Below, in pieces: positions 43,201 to 52,031 of a stretch of 64,000 nucleotides of DNA. The DNA lies in assembly GCF_036417355.1 (NCBI RefSeq), contig NZ_CP143889.1, positions 186,001-250,000 on the forward strand, in the 5' to 3' direction. Position 1 is the first letter of the stretch. Each line of letters begins with the position of its first letter. Below the pieces are notes generated by a model. That model was given only the letters and a program-made list of their open reading frames with translations. It had not been told where the DNA came from and made no database searches. Position numbers and translations under genes: made by a program. Source of the DNA: Akkermansia sp. RCC_12PD. GTDB taxonomy: Bacteria > Verrucomicrobiota > Verrucomicrobiia > Verrucomicrobiales > Akkermansiaceae.

Positions 43201-43680
43201 ATGGGATTTGATCCGGTATCTTTAGGAATGATAGCCATGGCAGCCACCTCCGTAGCGGCGGGGACCGCTTCCGCCGCGGCACAGAAAAAAAGCGCAGACG
43301 CCACCAAAAAAGCGGCGGACGCGAACGCCGCCACGCTGAGGAACGAAGCGCAGCTTCAGAAACAAACCGGTCTGGAAAACTCCAGGCGCATGCAAAAGGA
43401 CGCCACACGGCAAATGGGAGAAGCCCGGCTGGATGCCGCACAATCCTCCCTGCTCAGGGAAGGGTCTGTGCCGGTACGGGAACAGGCCCTTGCCACACGG
43501 CTCCAAACCCAAATTCAGGATGAGGCGGCGCAAGCCATGAGAAACGCCCAATCCCTGTACAACAGGGCGGACATGGAACAATACATGGGCCGCTCCAATG
43601 CCAGGGCCCAGAAAACGGCGGCAGCGGGTACCCTGCTCTCCAGCTTCGCGCAAGGGGGCAACTCCCTGCTCAAATGGTGA
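43201..43680 (+). CDS. Phage virion-type alanine-rich protein, isolated
   Basis: The 159-residue protein starts MGFDPVSLGMIAMAATSVAA, the typical opening of phage internal virion or tail-assembly proteins (an MGxDPxTL start followed by an Ala-rich helix). It continues as a long Ala/Gln/Lys coiled-coil (AAAQKKSADATKKAADANAA ... EAQLQKQTGLENSRRMQKDA). No other phage gene is adjacent. It is best explained as a stray or domesticated prophage gene. A GTG at 43162 in frame is an alternative start. Confidence 0.65.
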   Translation: MGFDPVSLGMIAMAATSVAAGTASAAAQKKSADATKKAADANAATLRNEAQLQKQTGLENSRRMQKDATRQMGEARLDAAQSSLLREGSVPVREQALATRLQTQIQDEAAQAMRNAQSLYNRADMEQYMGRSNARAQKTAAAGTLLSSFAQGGNSLLKW

Positions 43681-43705
43681 GCCGACTCCTTCTGGGCATA
43701 AAACC

Positions 43706-44629
43706 TCAGCGGGCACTCCTGCCCGCTTCCGCAACGTCCGCTGGAGCGGGAGGTAAATCCGGCATGACCCCTCCTATTCCCACCCTGAAGTCTGCCGGAA
43801 TCGTCACCCAGCGCGCCGTTCCCTGGTACAGGACTTCCACATTCACAAACTTGACGGAAGAATCAAACAGGTAGGACCTGCCTATACCTCCATAGTCCAT
43901 GTGCTGGAATGTCAGCCTGGGCGTTATCCTGTTTCCGTCCAAATCGTGAAATAAAAAACCCTTCGGGTGGAAAATGCTGTTCGAATACACCATGAACCTC
44001 CAATTCTCGCCCGGAACCTTATCCAAGTGCGGAACTTTGTCCTCCCTATTCCTGGTCACCTTCATGAGTACCTTGTCCAGTTTGGAAATATCAACGACAT
44101 CCAGAACGCCCGTACCCTCCCTTATGGAAACGGGATCAGTCATGGAAACAGTACTCCCGGACTCTTTCAATTCAACTGTCCCGAAATCCAGAATCTCCAA
44201 CTTCTCACTGACGGGAAAAAGGAAATTCCCCTTCAGTTCAAACCAGCGCGGCATGCCGGAGGCAGGCAGGACAACCTCCAGCATCACCTCCACGCCAACC
44301 AGCGGCTTGCCTTTGACAGAAAACCCGGAAAGCTCCGTTCTCGTGATCTCCAGCTCCATTCCGTCGGAACCGGTCACCGTCAAATCCTGATCCGCCCGCT
44401 CCAGCCCAAGCATTCCGGAACCAGGAAACACGCAGTACAACAGTATCTGACACACCCGGTAAGCATGGCCGTGTTCGTTGTTCCGTTTCTGAAATCTCAG
44501 GGAAGCCAGCTCCACGCAAATCTTATCGCCCTCATCTTCGTTGGCAGGGGCCATCTGCGGCACGGCATCGGAAGCTGCCAGGAGTGCAGAACTCCAGCAG
44601 GCGGCCAATAATATCCCTGGTAATTTCAT
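43706..44629 (-). CDS. Secreted protein of unknown function, paralogue 1
   Basis: The 307-residue protein has a signal peptide (MKLPGILLAACWSSALLAA) and no recognised domain. Its C-terminus (VEVLYQGTARWVTIPADFRVGIGGVM) is clearly related to the end of the neighbouring upstream product (VTVSYWNKVTLRQVPLDLRIGAGGMI). Both have central SG..LKGN.LF/RLRGNLLCAF blocks (GMPRWFELKGNFLFPVSEKLE here), so the two genes are an old tandem duplication. The ATG at 44629 starts the signal; the frame is open upstream. Confidence 0.75.
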   Translation of the reverse strand: MKLPGILLAACWSSALLAASDAVPQMAPANEDEGDKICVELASLRFQKRNNEHGHAYRVCQILLYCVFPGSGMLGLERADQDLTVTGSDGMELEITRTELSGFSVKGKPLVGVEVMLEVVLPASGMPRWFELKGNFLFPVSEKLEILDFGTVELKESGSTVSMTDPVSIREGTGVLDVVDISKLDKVLMKVTRNREDKVPHLDKVPGENWRFMVYSNSIFHPKGFLFHDLDGNRITPRLTFQHMDYGGIGRSYLFDSSVKFVNVEVLYQGTARWVTIPADFRVGIGGVMPDLPPAPADVAEAGRSAR

Positions 44630-44646
44630 TTCAGCACCAACATGGG

Positions 44647-45456
44647 TTACGGAGCTATCATGCCTCCCGCTCCGATTCTTAAATCCAGGGGAACCTGCCG
44701 CAAAGTCACCTTGTTCCAATAGGACACTGTCACCTTCAAGGAACGGATCTTCTCCGGCACGAGGTACCCTGTCTCCCAAAATCTGCTCTTGCTGCTTTCC
44801 CGTCCAGAGCTAGGAAAAAAGCTGTTTCCCTGTCTCCATGCATATTCCGGCAGCGCCATCCCCTTATCGTCCTTGACAAGGAACGCCCTGAAGTGGAAGT
44901 CCATATCCCCCTCCACCTTCAGTCCCCAGGCCTCCGGGTATTTTTTCAAGGAAAGCGTCACCTCTTTTCCGGAAGAATCCGGCAGCGGGACCCGAATTTT
45001 CGCTTCTTCTTTGTCCAGAAAAAACGTCACCGGCCCCAATTCCGCGGTTTCTTCTCCAAAGGCGCAGAGCAGGTTTCCCCGCAGGCGCACCCACTCGGCA
45101 GAGGAATCCGGAGCCGGAGAACGCATGAAAATCCTGACGGGATCTCCATGAAAAGGCCGCTGGCTCTTTTCCGACTCCGAACAAATATGGGAAATCTTCA
45201 GCACGTTTCCGTTGGAATCCGTACAGGTGACATCTTCCGGATTCTGTTCGTAATAAACGGGCGCTCCAAGCTGATCTTCATAACGGCACAGCAGTTTTAG
45301 CATCATCACGGGCGGCCGCAGGGAAAAACGCAAGGCGGGACGCACATCCATGCCGCGCAACTCCAGGCGCGGATGGCTCAGCAGCGCTGCCGCTGGAGCA
45401 GGACAGCCGGCTTCCACCGCCATGCAGGAAAAAACACATGCACACAGCGCCTTCAT
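44647..45456 (-). CDS. Secreted protein of unknown function, paralogue 2
   Basis: The 269-residue product starts MKALCACVFSCMAVEAGCPA, a short signal sequence. It shares with the next gene the segments SSAEWVRLRGNLLCAFGEETAELG and VTVSYWNKVTLRQVPLDLRIGAGGM. It lies 17 bases upstream of paralogue 1 on the same strand, so both belong to one operon. Its own start at 45456 follows a less likely ATG at 45501. Confidence 0.72.
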   Translation of the reverse strand: MKALCACVFSCMAVEAGCPAPAAALLSHPRLELRGMDVRPALRFSLRPPVMMLKLLCRYEDQLGAPVYYEQNPEDVTCTDSNGNVLKISHICSESEKSQRPFHGDPVRIFMRSPAPDSSAEWVRLRGNLLCAFGEETAELGPVTFFLDKEEAKIRVPLPDSSGKEVTLSLKKYPEAWGLKVEGDMDFHFRAFLVKDDKGMALPEYAWRQGNSFFPSSGRESSKSRFWETGYLVPEKIRSLKVTVSYWNKVTLRQVPLDLRIGAGGMIAP

Positions 45457-45823
45457 GGGAGAGAACGAGGCGCAATCTAACAAACAGCTAAAAACAGGCA
45501 AGAAAAAAGATCAATCCTTTCCGGAAGACAAATGGCCTCCGGCAGCCATTGCATCCTGTAAAACTTCCGGAACCTTTTCCAATTAGCCCTATAGATGGCA
45601 TGCCTCATGATGAGTTTAATTTTCTCTGTATCGTATGAGATGGTTATTCCTTCTCATTTTTCATTCCGTTCAAAACACCTCCATATCCTGCAAGATGAAC
45701 AATGCGGGGCCACTGTTCACACTGTTTCCGACTGGATGTCATCGCGGCGACCGATCCCAGTCAAGTCAATTGTCCGCATTTAAAAGTTGATTGCCGGAAC
45801 AAAATTAAAGCATGTAATTCCGT
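45457..45823. other. Intergenic region at the start of the A+T-rich block
   Basis: No convincing gene was found. Base composition falls noticeably toward A+T from ~45,600 rightward, marking the left edge of the low-GC island. It must contain the promoter of the tandem paralogue operon. Confidence 0.4.
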
Positions 45824-46596
45824 TCAATAATAATCAATTTTTCTTAGATTCCGAAGACGGACCCCTGACTCAAATTTTTGAGGCAACAAAAAAGTCGGCT
45901 CACACCGGTGAGTTGGAATGGGATATTTGCAATAGGCCAGCATGAGTAATGCATCCATGTAAGGAACAGTAAATGAAATGCTTTCTGTACACTTAAAGTA
46001 ATAGGTATATTTATGTTGATAACCGCTCGATAAAATTGCCACTATGTAATTTATGGATTGTTCCTTGTAATTATCATTTAGTTCATTCATCTTGCGCTTC
46101 CCTGATTCAGAGAAGGTAATATTCAAATTGACTTGCCCAGGTTTATTTTTAATAGTTTGATAACCTATTTTTTTAATATCATTCTCTAAAATAAGAATAG
46201 GTTTCTGATTAATGAAAGACAAATCCGGAATTTCATTTGTTGCAAAAAATGGAAATAGCATGGAACACGATGTTTTTTCATTTTCTAAAACGATAGAAAT
46301 ACTCGCATTGTGTATCATGGATTCTCCGGGCAATAAAGTTTTCAACTTTATGTTTTTCCCGGTCCATTGCAAAATGCTTTTTTGTTCGGATTGTTCGGCT
46401 GACACATGACTCTGCAACTCAATATAGCTCAGAAAGGTCAGTCTGTTCGTAATAATGTTCTGGATAACATCAACCATGCAATTCGGAACTCGAATTTCAC
46501 AGATAATATCAGAAGAATTTTTTTTAACTTCTTCCTGAGCGAATACAAATGGGGAAGAAACTAGAAAAAAATGGATAACAATATGAAAAATTTCAT
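45824..46596 (-). pseudogene. Secreted A+T-rich gene with frameshift in its signal peptide (T7 run)
   Basis: The natural start is the ATG at 46596 (minus strand), giving MKFFILLSIFF and then a stop. The following sequence in the next frame continues the signal peptide as LVSSPFVFAQEEVKKNSSD and runs without interruption to the stop at 45824. The break is in a run of seven T (plus-strand A 46565-46571); eight would give an intact ~256-residue secreted protein. A mid-section (PGQVNLNITFSESGKRKMNE) faintly resembles the SecD P1-head fold. If the break is real, only a cytoplasmic fragment from the ATG at 46477 could be made. Confidence 0.6.
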
Positions 46597-46688
46597 GATT
46601 TTTTTCAGGACTGAAGGAATATAAATTGTTTCTCGTATAAAAGGTGGAAAAAATAAATGCCGGATTCCCTTTTATTCATCATAACCTT

Positions 46689-47546
46689 CTATATTTCACC
46701 ACAGAAATCAAAAAAACTGGATATCAATATTTTATATTCTTGAGAGGAAATATATTTTTTAGACATTTCTCTTTGATCGTTAGATTTATTCCCGTTTTCT
46801 TTACCATAAGACTCAGGAAATGCAAATGAATCATAATCATAATATTTTTCGAAAGATTTTCTCCACTGGCCTTTATTTTCTTTGACATAACGAAAATATT
46901 CATTCTCCCACCCATCAAAGCCTTGATGTGATAAATGCTGTTTTTCCAGCCATATGGTAAAACATATTGCTAACAGTAACGCATGATGGGAATCAGCAAC
47001 TTTAGAATTTTCAATATATGATAAGAGACTGTGTATTTTATAAAATTCTGACAAGGAATTTTTCTTAAAAAACATGTATTTATCTTGATTATCGGCGTTA
47101 ATATTAAAAGATGGCTTACTTTTAATATCAAATTTTGGAAACCTCAGTCCTTTAAATATTTTAGACATATATACTTGCAAAACATTATTCCATCCCTCAT
47201 TTATTAAAAAGTAAGCATATATATCTGAGTTATTTTTAAGAACTGACTGAAACAATCCTTTCTGTTCAGATTTTTTAAGAATATTATCATATTCGATAAA
47301 TATTTTCATTAAATCGTTATAGCATTGTTCTCTTATGGATGAATTTTTTATTAAATTCATGTTAAGAAAATCAACTTTGGTAAATAGAAAAAGAAGGCAG
47401 TTCTTTTTCCAAAAGCTCCTCATCCAAAGATCATATTTATTATCTTTTTCGCACTTGCCACAGGTTTCTTCTAATTGACTTATTTCTGCATTCGCTTTAA
47501 CAGCAAGCATAGTGGATATCATTAATATAATTACAAGGGCTTTCAT
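46689..47546 (-). CDS. Secreted protein of unknown function, A+T-rich
   Basis: The 285-residue product has a signal peptide (MKALVIILMISTMLAVKANA) and a lysine/asparagine-rich, aromatic-rich mature part (EETCGKCEKDNKYDLWMRSFW). There is a candidate CxxC near residue 29. Base composition and codon use (many AAA, AAT, TTT) differ sharply from the rest of the window, suggesting horizontal acquisition. It has no recognised family. Confidence 0.7.
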   Translation of the reverse strand: MKALVIILMISTMLAVKANAEISQLEETCGKCEKDNKYDLWMRSFWKKNCLLFLFTKVDFLNMNLIKNSSIREQCYNDLMKIFIEYDNILKKSEQKGLFQSVLKNNSDIYAYFLINEGWNNVLQVYMSKIFKGLRFPKFDIKSKPSFNINADNQDKYMFFKKNSLSEFYKIHSLLSYIENSKVADSHHALLLAICFTIWLEKQHLSHQGFDGWENEYFRYVKENKGQWRKSFEKYYDYDSFAFPESYGKENGNKSNDQREMSKKYISSQEYKILISSFFDFCGEI

Positions 47547-47833
47547 TTTTTCAAGATGTTTTATTCAAATAAATATTATTTATAATACCAAATAATGGGA
47601 AGACAGGAGTGCATTTTTCAATACTTCAGTGTTGTATACTAAAGCATTTACGGACTTCTTCATGATATATTTAAGAACTTCTGGAAATTATATTGATATT
47701 TCTAGACAGAATGCGTAACTCTATGAGAAAAAGAAAAATCTTTATATTTTTCAAATTTTGTTTTGAGCATTCAATCTCTAATCCTGATCCATCAAATCAG
47801 GAAATAATGTTATTACCTAAAAAATTTTTAATG
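47547..47833. other. Very A+T-rich non-coding stretch
   Basis: Nothing recognisable as a gene is present. It separates two foreign-looking genes and probably contains the promoter of the gene starting at 47546. Confidence 0.4.
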
Positions 47834-48259
47834 TCAATGGGGAAACCAACCAATGTATAAATACTTTTCTTCCGGATTATAGCAAAGCCAGACAATAGCA
47901 TTATTTTCTCCTCGTTCAAACGATGTAATAAGATCACCATCTTTTTGTATTTCCATTCCGGGGAAAAATATCTCTCCGGGACTGTTTCCCCAGACACATC
48001 TGTAGCGGCTTTCTATATCCTTTTTTAATACGAAAAAATCGGTTTTTTTTAAATTAAATTTAAATCTAGAATAGAAATGAGGAACGGAAAATTCCGGAAC
48101 AAAAGTTCCTTGATAATGATCCATGTAAATACCAGTCAAACGGTAACATTCTTTGCTTCCTCCATGATCAGGTTGGCCTGTATACATGAATAATGACAAA
48201 ATGAGTATAAAAAATAAAAGTATATAAAGGAATATCTTTCTAATATGTTTCTTCTTCAT
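47834..48259 (-). CDS. Membrane-anchored hypothetical protein, A+T-rich
   Basis: The 141-residue product has a basic start and one N-terminal membrane helix (MKKKHIRKIFLYILLFFILI). A ~110-residue exported domain follows, with aromatic and Gly-rich beta-like segments (LTGIYMDHYQGTFVPEFSVP, YNPEEKYLYIGWFPH). The family is unknown. It is the last gene of the low-GC block before the tRNA-Arg gene. An ATG four codons upstream (48271) is an alternative start. Confidence 0.65.
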   Translation of the reverse strand: MKKKHIRKIFLYILLFFILILSLFMYTGQPDHGGSKECYRLTGIYMDHYQGTFVPEFSVPHFYSRFKFNLKKTDFFVLKKDIESRYRCVWGNSPGEIFFPGMEIQKDGDLITSFERGENNAIVWLCYNPEEKYLYIGWFPH

Positions 48260-48627
48260 GATCACAGTCACGATAATAAAAGAATCAGAAACTAGTTTAT
48301 ACCCCCAAATGGAGTCGGTTCAAATGAGAGAATTCTGAGGATTGGTAATAGTTTATGGTGTATTTGTCTAGCGTATAATGCCGGAGGAAGTCCGGCGCAT
48401 GCACTATGCGGTCTTTCTTCCTTATATTCTTCTTTCCATTCCTCATGTGACTTTTTCCTGACTGACTTTGACCATCAGTTGGCTTTCCTCACTTTTTTCT
48501 CATTCCTTGCCTGCTTGTTGCGATAGGCGATTGAACGGCTTACTTTCGGGTAACGGCAGGCTTGCCGTTCTGCGCAAAATTGCTTCTTTACCGCGTGCCC
48601 TACTCTGGTCAACCTCTTTCTTGGTGA
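48260..48627. other. Region between low-GC block and the tRNA-linked repeat
   Basis: On the minus strand a frame without ATG is open from ~48710 to 48473 (GWKHDEKGIYCRELSPRKRL ... ). It may be a decayed coding remnant, perhaps the start of an integrase-type gene, but nothing diagnostic is visible. No RNA gene was seen. Confidence 0.35.
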
Positions 48628-48802
48628 TAATTCCCGGCAGTAGATCCCCTTCTCATCGTGTTTCCAGCCACTGTAACAAAAATAGTAGCGCTAAAGTGGT
48701 GCCGTTTTCTTACGTTCTGGCGACCTTTCCCATGCTTTAAGCGATTTTCAAGCAAGGTTCCAGAACAAAAGAAAAGCCCTATAATCTTTCAACTTATAGA
48801 GC
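48628..48802 (-). repeat. Diverged inverted repeat, copy A, next to tRNA-Arg
   Basis: Read on the minus strand, this segment aligns along its whole length with 60551-60724 on the plus strand at roughly three-quarters identity by eye. Shared blocks are AGATTATA, TTTTCTTTT, CCTTGCT, AAGAAAA, GCACCACTTTAGC, ATTTTTG and ATGAGAA. It begins ~9 bases after the tRNA-Arg 3' end. This is the expected place for the end of an element integrated into the tRNA gene. Confidence 0.7.
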
Positions 48803-48810
48803 TTTACAAG

Positions 48811-48885
48811 TGGCGTCCCCGGCAGGAATCGAACCTGCATCTAGTCTTTAGGAGAGACCCGTTCTATCCATTGAACTACGGGGAC
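48811..48885 (-). tRNA. tRNA-Arg (anticodon CCU), CCA encoded
   Basis: On the minus strand the sequence folds as a complete cloverleaf. It has acceptor GTCCCCG/CGGGGAC, D stem GTTC/GAAC and anticodon stem GGTCT/AGACT. The loop is CTCCTAA (anticodon CCT), and the T arm is CAGG-TTCGATT-CCTG. Discriminator G and an encoded CCA follow. It reads AGG codons. tRNA-Arg(CCU) genes are common integration sites for mobile elements, and a diverged repeat starts just beyond the 3' end. Confidence 0.95.
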
Positions 48886-48999
48886 CGGACATTGTCCGTG
48901 CAGGACAATAAACGGGAAAATTCCGGGGCTCAAGCAAAAAGCGGCACGATTGCGCCATGAACCTTGATTTTGAACGGTTATTTTTCTAGTTTGGTTTTC

Positions 49000-50673
49000 A
49001 TGAGGTTTCTCTCCGCTGCCTGTTTTCTGTCTCTTCTGTACTCTTTCACGGGATGCTGTGCCTGTGGCTATGCCACTTTCCCCGATGCGCGCGCCGCCAT
49101 ACGCGCCACCTACCATCCTCCCTTCACTCCCGACCAGACGGGAGCAAAACTGGAAAATTTAAAATACTATCCCTACCACCTCTATTGGGAAAGCAAACGC
49201 ATCCCCCTTCCCTTTTTGCACACGCTTCTGCCGGAAGCCGCTTCAGATTATGAACTGGCCGCCACATATTCCGTCTTCCAGGAGCCGGAATCCTCCATTG
49301 CGCTCCGGGGGAATGAACTCTACTGGGCTGCGACGGCGCAAGGAACCAACATTCCATATTACGTCAACAGCGCTCCCTTGTGGAAAGGCAGGTGGGTTAC
49401 TATCCTCAGAGACCATCTTCCGGCCTGTTTCCCCAATGAAACTTTCCCATCCTGGTTTCATCCATATCTCGATCTGGTGGAAGCCCGCATGTATGATGAT
49501 ATCGCACGTCGGCTCCAGCAGGAATACAGCAGGAATTACGTCCTCCGCGGCGTTGCCGCCCTGCCGCCCGCTCTGGCGCAGGAACTTAAAACGACCTGGA
49601 AGGAATGCCTGGAAACTGCCGTCCTTGACCTGCCTGTGGAAGTTTTTGAAAGCTGCGACCAGGGATGCTGCTATTATTCTGCGACTCCAGGGCTGGTGGC
49701 GACGGAATTGCAGTTTTCCCGCCGCACACTCCCTCTGAAACGCCAGATGTTCCACATTTTCCGCATTCTTTTTGATGCGGCAAGCATGGATGATTTCACG
49801 CCCGGTACGCAGCGCATGCTGATGAAACTGTGTGCTGATGCCCGCAGCACTGCTGCTGAAATGAAAAAAGCACCGCCGCATGGAATATCCGTTTCAGAGT
49901 TGATGACCAATTTCTTCCCTCCCTTTCCGGACGATGGATACGAGTTATGGGAAGGGAAAAATCCCCCTTTGCGCCATGGCAAGCGCCTGAAGGAAGATAC
50001 CATCAAAGAATGCTTGGCTCTTCCCCTCTCAAGGAATCCGGTGTGGAAAGACCTGTTTCCCAATACTCCAGAGGACACCGCGGCCTGGATGCACGTTTAT
50101 CCGGAAGGACCATGCTGCGGCGCATTTATCCACCAGGGCTTTTTGCATGTAGCCACCACAGAACTCGGACTGCCCTTTTACCGCATGCACGATTTCAGCC
50201 GGATGGACAATCCCCCGTCCATGTCGCCTTATGAGTTGTGGTGGAACGGTGAAGGAATGAGGGTTCAGCGTTTCTTTTTAAAGCTGGAACCTGCCGCGGA
50301 AAAGGAGTTGAAAACCTATCTCCGCCTGCTTGCCCGGTCCAGGAGCGGGAAAAAACTCCAGGAGACCTTCCCGGACATGCTTTTCCGTACGGATCTGGGG
50401 AAGGAGGGGCTGATTCAGGAAAACCCGGAGGAAGGCCCCGGACAAGGACTGGATGATGATCCTGATTCCCTTGCACCCGGAATATCAGGCATTCTGACGG
50501 ATGTTTACCGGTTCCGGAGGTGGGTAAGAATGGACTATCTTCAGGAAGGTTCCGAAGAACTGGAACAGCTCCGGAAGGACAGAAGGGAACTGGAACGGTA
50601 TTTGGGAAAACATCTTCCGGCAAAAAAGACGGATGCCACATCCGCAACGGCACGGGGCGAACAAAAGCCTTGA
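49000..50673 (+). CDS. Putative lipoprotein of unknown function, 557 residues
   Basis: The product begins MRFLSAACFLSLLYSFTGCC, a signal sequence with a lipobox-like FTGC (Cys at residue 19). The rest is soluble, with many aromatic and Pro residues and several Cys (ESCDQGCCYYSATPG). No known catalytic motif was found. The C-terminal ~30 residues are charged (EELEQLRKDRRELERYLG), probably a helix. The start at 49000 gives the signal; an ATG at 48964 is in frame but adds nothing. Function unknown. Confidence 0.75.
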   Translation: MRFLSAACFLSLLYSFTGCCACGYATFPDARAAIRATYHPPFTPDQTGAKLENLKYYPYHLYWESKRIPLPFLHTLLPEAASDYELAATYSVFQEPESSIALRGNELYWAATAQGTNIPYYVNSAPLWKGRWVTILRDHLPACFPNETFPSWFHPYLDLVEARMYDDIARRLQQEYSRNYVLRGVAALPPALAQELKTTWKECLETAVLDLPVEVFESCDQGCCYYSATPGLVATELQFSRRTLPLKRQMFHIFRILFDAASMDDFTPGTQRMLMKLCADARSTAAEMKKAPPHGISVSELMTNFFPPFPDDGYELWEGKNPPLRHGKRLKEDTIKECLALPLSRNPVWKDLFPNTPEDTAAWMHVYPEGPCCGAFIHQGFLHVATTELGLPFYRMHDFSRMDNPPSMSPYELWWNGEGMRVQRFFLKLEPAAEKELKTYLRLLARSRSGKKLQETFPDMLFRTDLGKEGLIQENPEEGPGQGLDDDPDSLAPGISGILTDVYRFRRWVRMDYLQEGSEELEQLRKDRRELERYLGKHLPAKKTDATSATARGEQKP

Positions 50674-50723
50674 GCCGGGAATGGAAGAGACGTAGCGTTG
50701 GTTTATCATCCCCCTGTTTCGCC

Positions 50724-51908
50724 ATGCTCAATTTCATTTACGACAACAAGACGACGCTCATTTTCGGAAAAGGAACCCAGCATGAAGCAGGCGGGCTCCT
50801 GAAACCGTTCGGCAAAAAAATCCTGCTCCATTACGGAGGCGGCAGCATCAGGCGCTCCGGACTGCACGACGCCATTACGGCATCCTTGAAAGGCGCAGGC
50901 GTGGAATATGAGGAACTTGGCGGCGTTCAGCCCAATCCCACGCTGCCCCTGGTGTATGAAGGCATCCGCCTGTGCCGGGAACACGGCCTGGGCCTGGTGC
51001 TGGCTGTGGGAGGAGGCAGCGTGATTGATTCCGCCAAGGCAATCGCCCTGGGCGTTCCTTACAGCGGAGACGTCTGGGACCTGTACCTTTCCAAAAAACA
51101 GCCGGACTTTGAGCCGCTGCCCGTCGCCACGGTGCTGACCATTCCCGCCGCCGGCAGCGAGAGCAGTCCGAATACGGTCATCACGAATGAAGAGACCAGG
51201 AGGAAGCTGGGCTACGGAGCTCCCACACTGCGGCCTGTGTTCAGCATCATCAATCCGGAGCTGTTCTTCACCCTGCCCCACCGCCAGATGGCCAACGGCG
51301 TAAGCGACATGATGAGCCACATTTTCGAGCGCTATTTCACCCGGACCCTCCATACGGATCTTTCCGACGGCCTGTGCGAGGCCACCCTGCGCACCATCAT
51401 GAGAAACGCCCGCATCTTGAACGGGAACTTGAATGATTACGATGCCTGGGCGGAAATAGCCTTCTCCGGCAACATCGCCCACAACAACCTGCTGGGCGTG
51501 GGCCGGGAGCAGGACTGGGCCTGCCATGCCATGGAACATGAACTCAGCGCCCTGTACCATGTGGACCACGGCGCGGGCCTGGCCGTCGTCACGCCCGCAT
51601 GGATGAAGTACGTTTCCCCCCGGCACCGGGACATGTTCCTTCAATTTTCCCTCCACGTGATGCGCGTGGAAGGCTCCTGCCGGGAGCCGGAAGCCATCAT
51701 CCGGGAAGGCATTGCCAGACTGGAAAGCTTTTACAGGGAACTGGGGCTGCCCACGTCCATGGAGGAACTCGGAATCCGGCCTGAAGATTTTCCGCTGATG
51801 GCGGAACAGGCCATCAGCGTACGCGGCCCCATCGGGGGGCTGGAAAGGCTGGATGCGGAGGATGTCCGCAACATCTACCGGCTGGCCTGCCGCAATGGCG
51901 GGAACTGA
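50724..51908 (+). CDS. Iron-containing alcohol dehydrogenase (BdhA/YqhD-like)
   Basis: The 394-residue protein has the type III ADH pattern: YGGGSIRRSGLHDAI, GLVLAVGGGSVIDSAKAIALG (NAD(P)-binding GGGS.D), and metal-ligand Asp/His residues in ANGVSDMMSHIFERYF and WACHAMEHELSALYHVDHGAGLA. It reduces aldehydes such as butanal, or other carbonyls, at the end of fermentation. YqhD and BdhA are the closest named types. The ATG at 50724 starts the domain; the frame upstream overlaps the preceding lipoprotein gene. Confidence 0.92.
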   Translation: MLNFIYDNKTTLIFGKGTQHEAGGLLKPFGKKILLHYGGGSIRRSGLHDAITASLKGAGVEYEELGGVQPNPTLPLVYEGIRLCREHGLGLVLAVGGGSVIDSAKAIALGVPYSGDVWDLYLSKKQPDFEPLPVATVLTIPAAGSESSPNTVITNEETRRKLGYGAPTLRPVFSIINPELFFTLPHRQMANGVSDMMSHIFERYFTRTLHTDLSDGLCEATLRTIMRNARILNGNLNDYDAWAEIAFSGNIAHNNLLGVGREQDWACHAMEHELSALYHVDHGAGLAVVTPAWMKYVSPRHRDMFLQFSLHVMRVEGSCREPEAIIREGIARLESFYRELGLPTSMEELGIRPEDFPLMAEQAISVRGPIGGLERLDAEDVRNIYRLACRNGGN

Positions 51909-52031
51909 TTGCCCTATTCCCGAATACACAGGAAAAGGGGAAATCATCTTCTTCTTTCAATGGAACCGCCCTATTCTTTGCAGGATGGTAGTCGATTGAT
52001 ATTGTTCTCTTATTGCATTTATATACAATTC

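Noticed and set aside
43160-45460. Complete prophage
   Set aside because: Only one phage-like protein; no capsid, terminase, tail or integrase gene adjoins it.
50520-50723. Longer N-terminus for the iron alcohol dehydrogenase
   Set aside because: The extension overlaps the end of the lipoprotein gene in another frame and has no similarity to the family; ATG 50724 starts the conserved domain.
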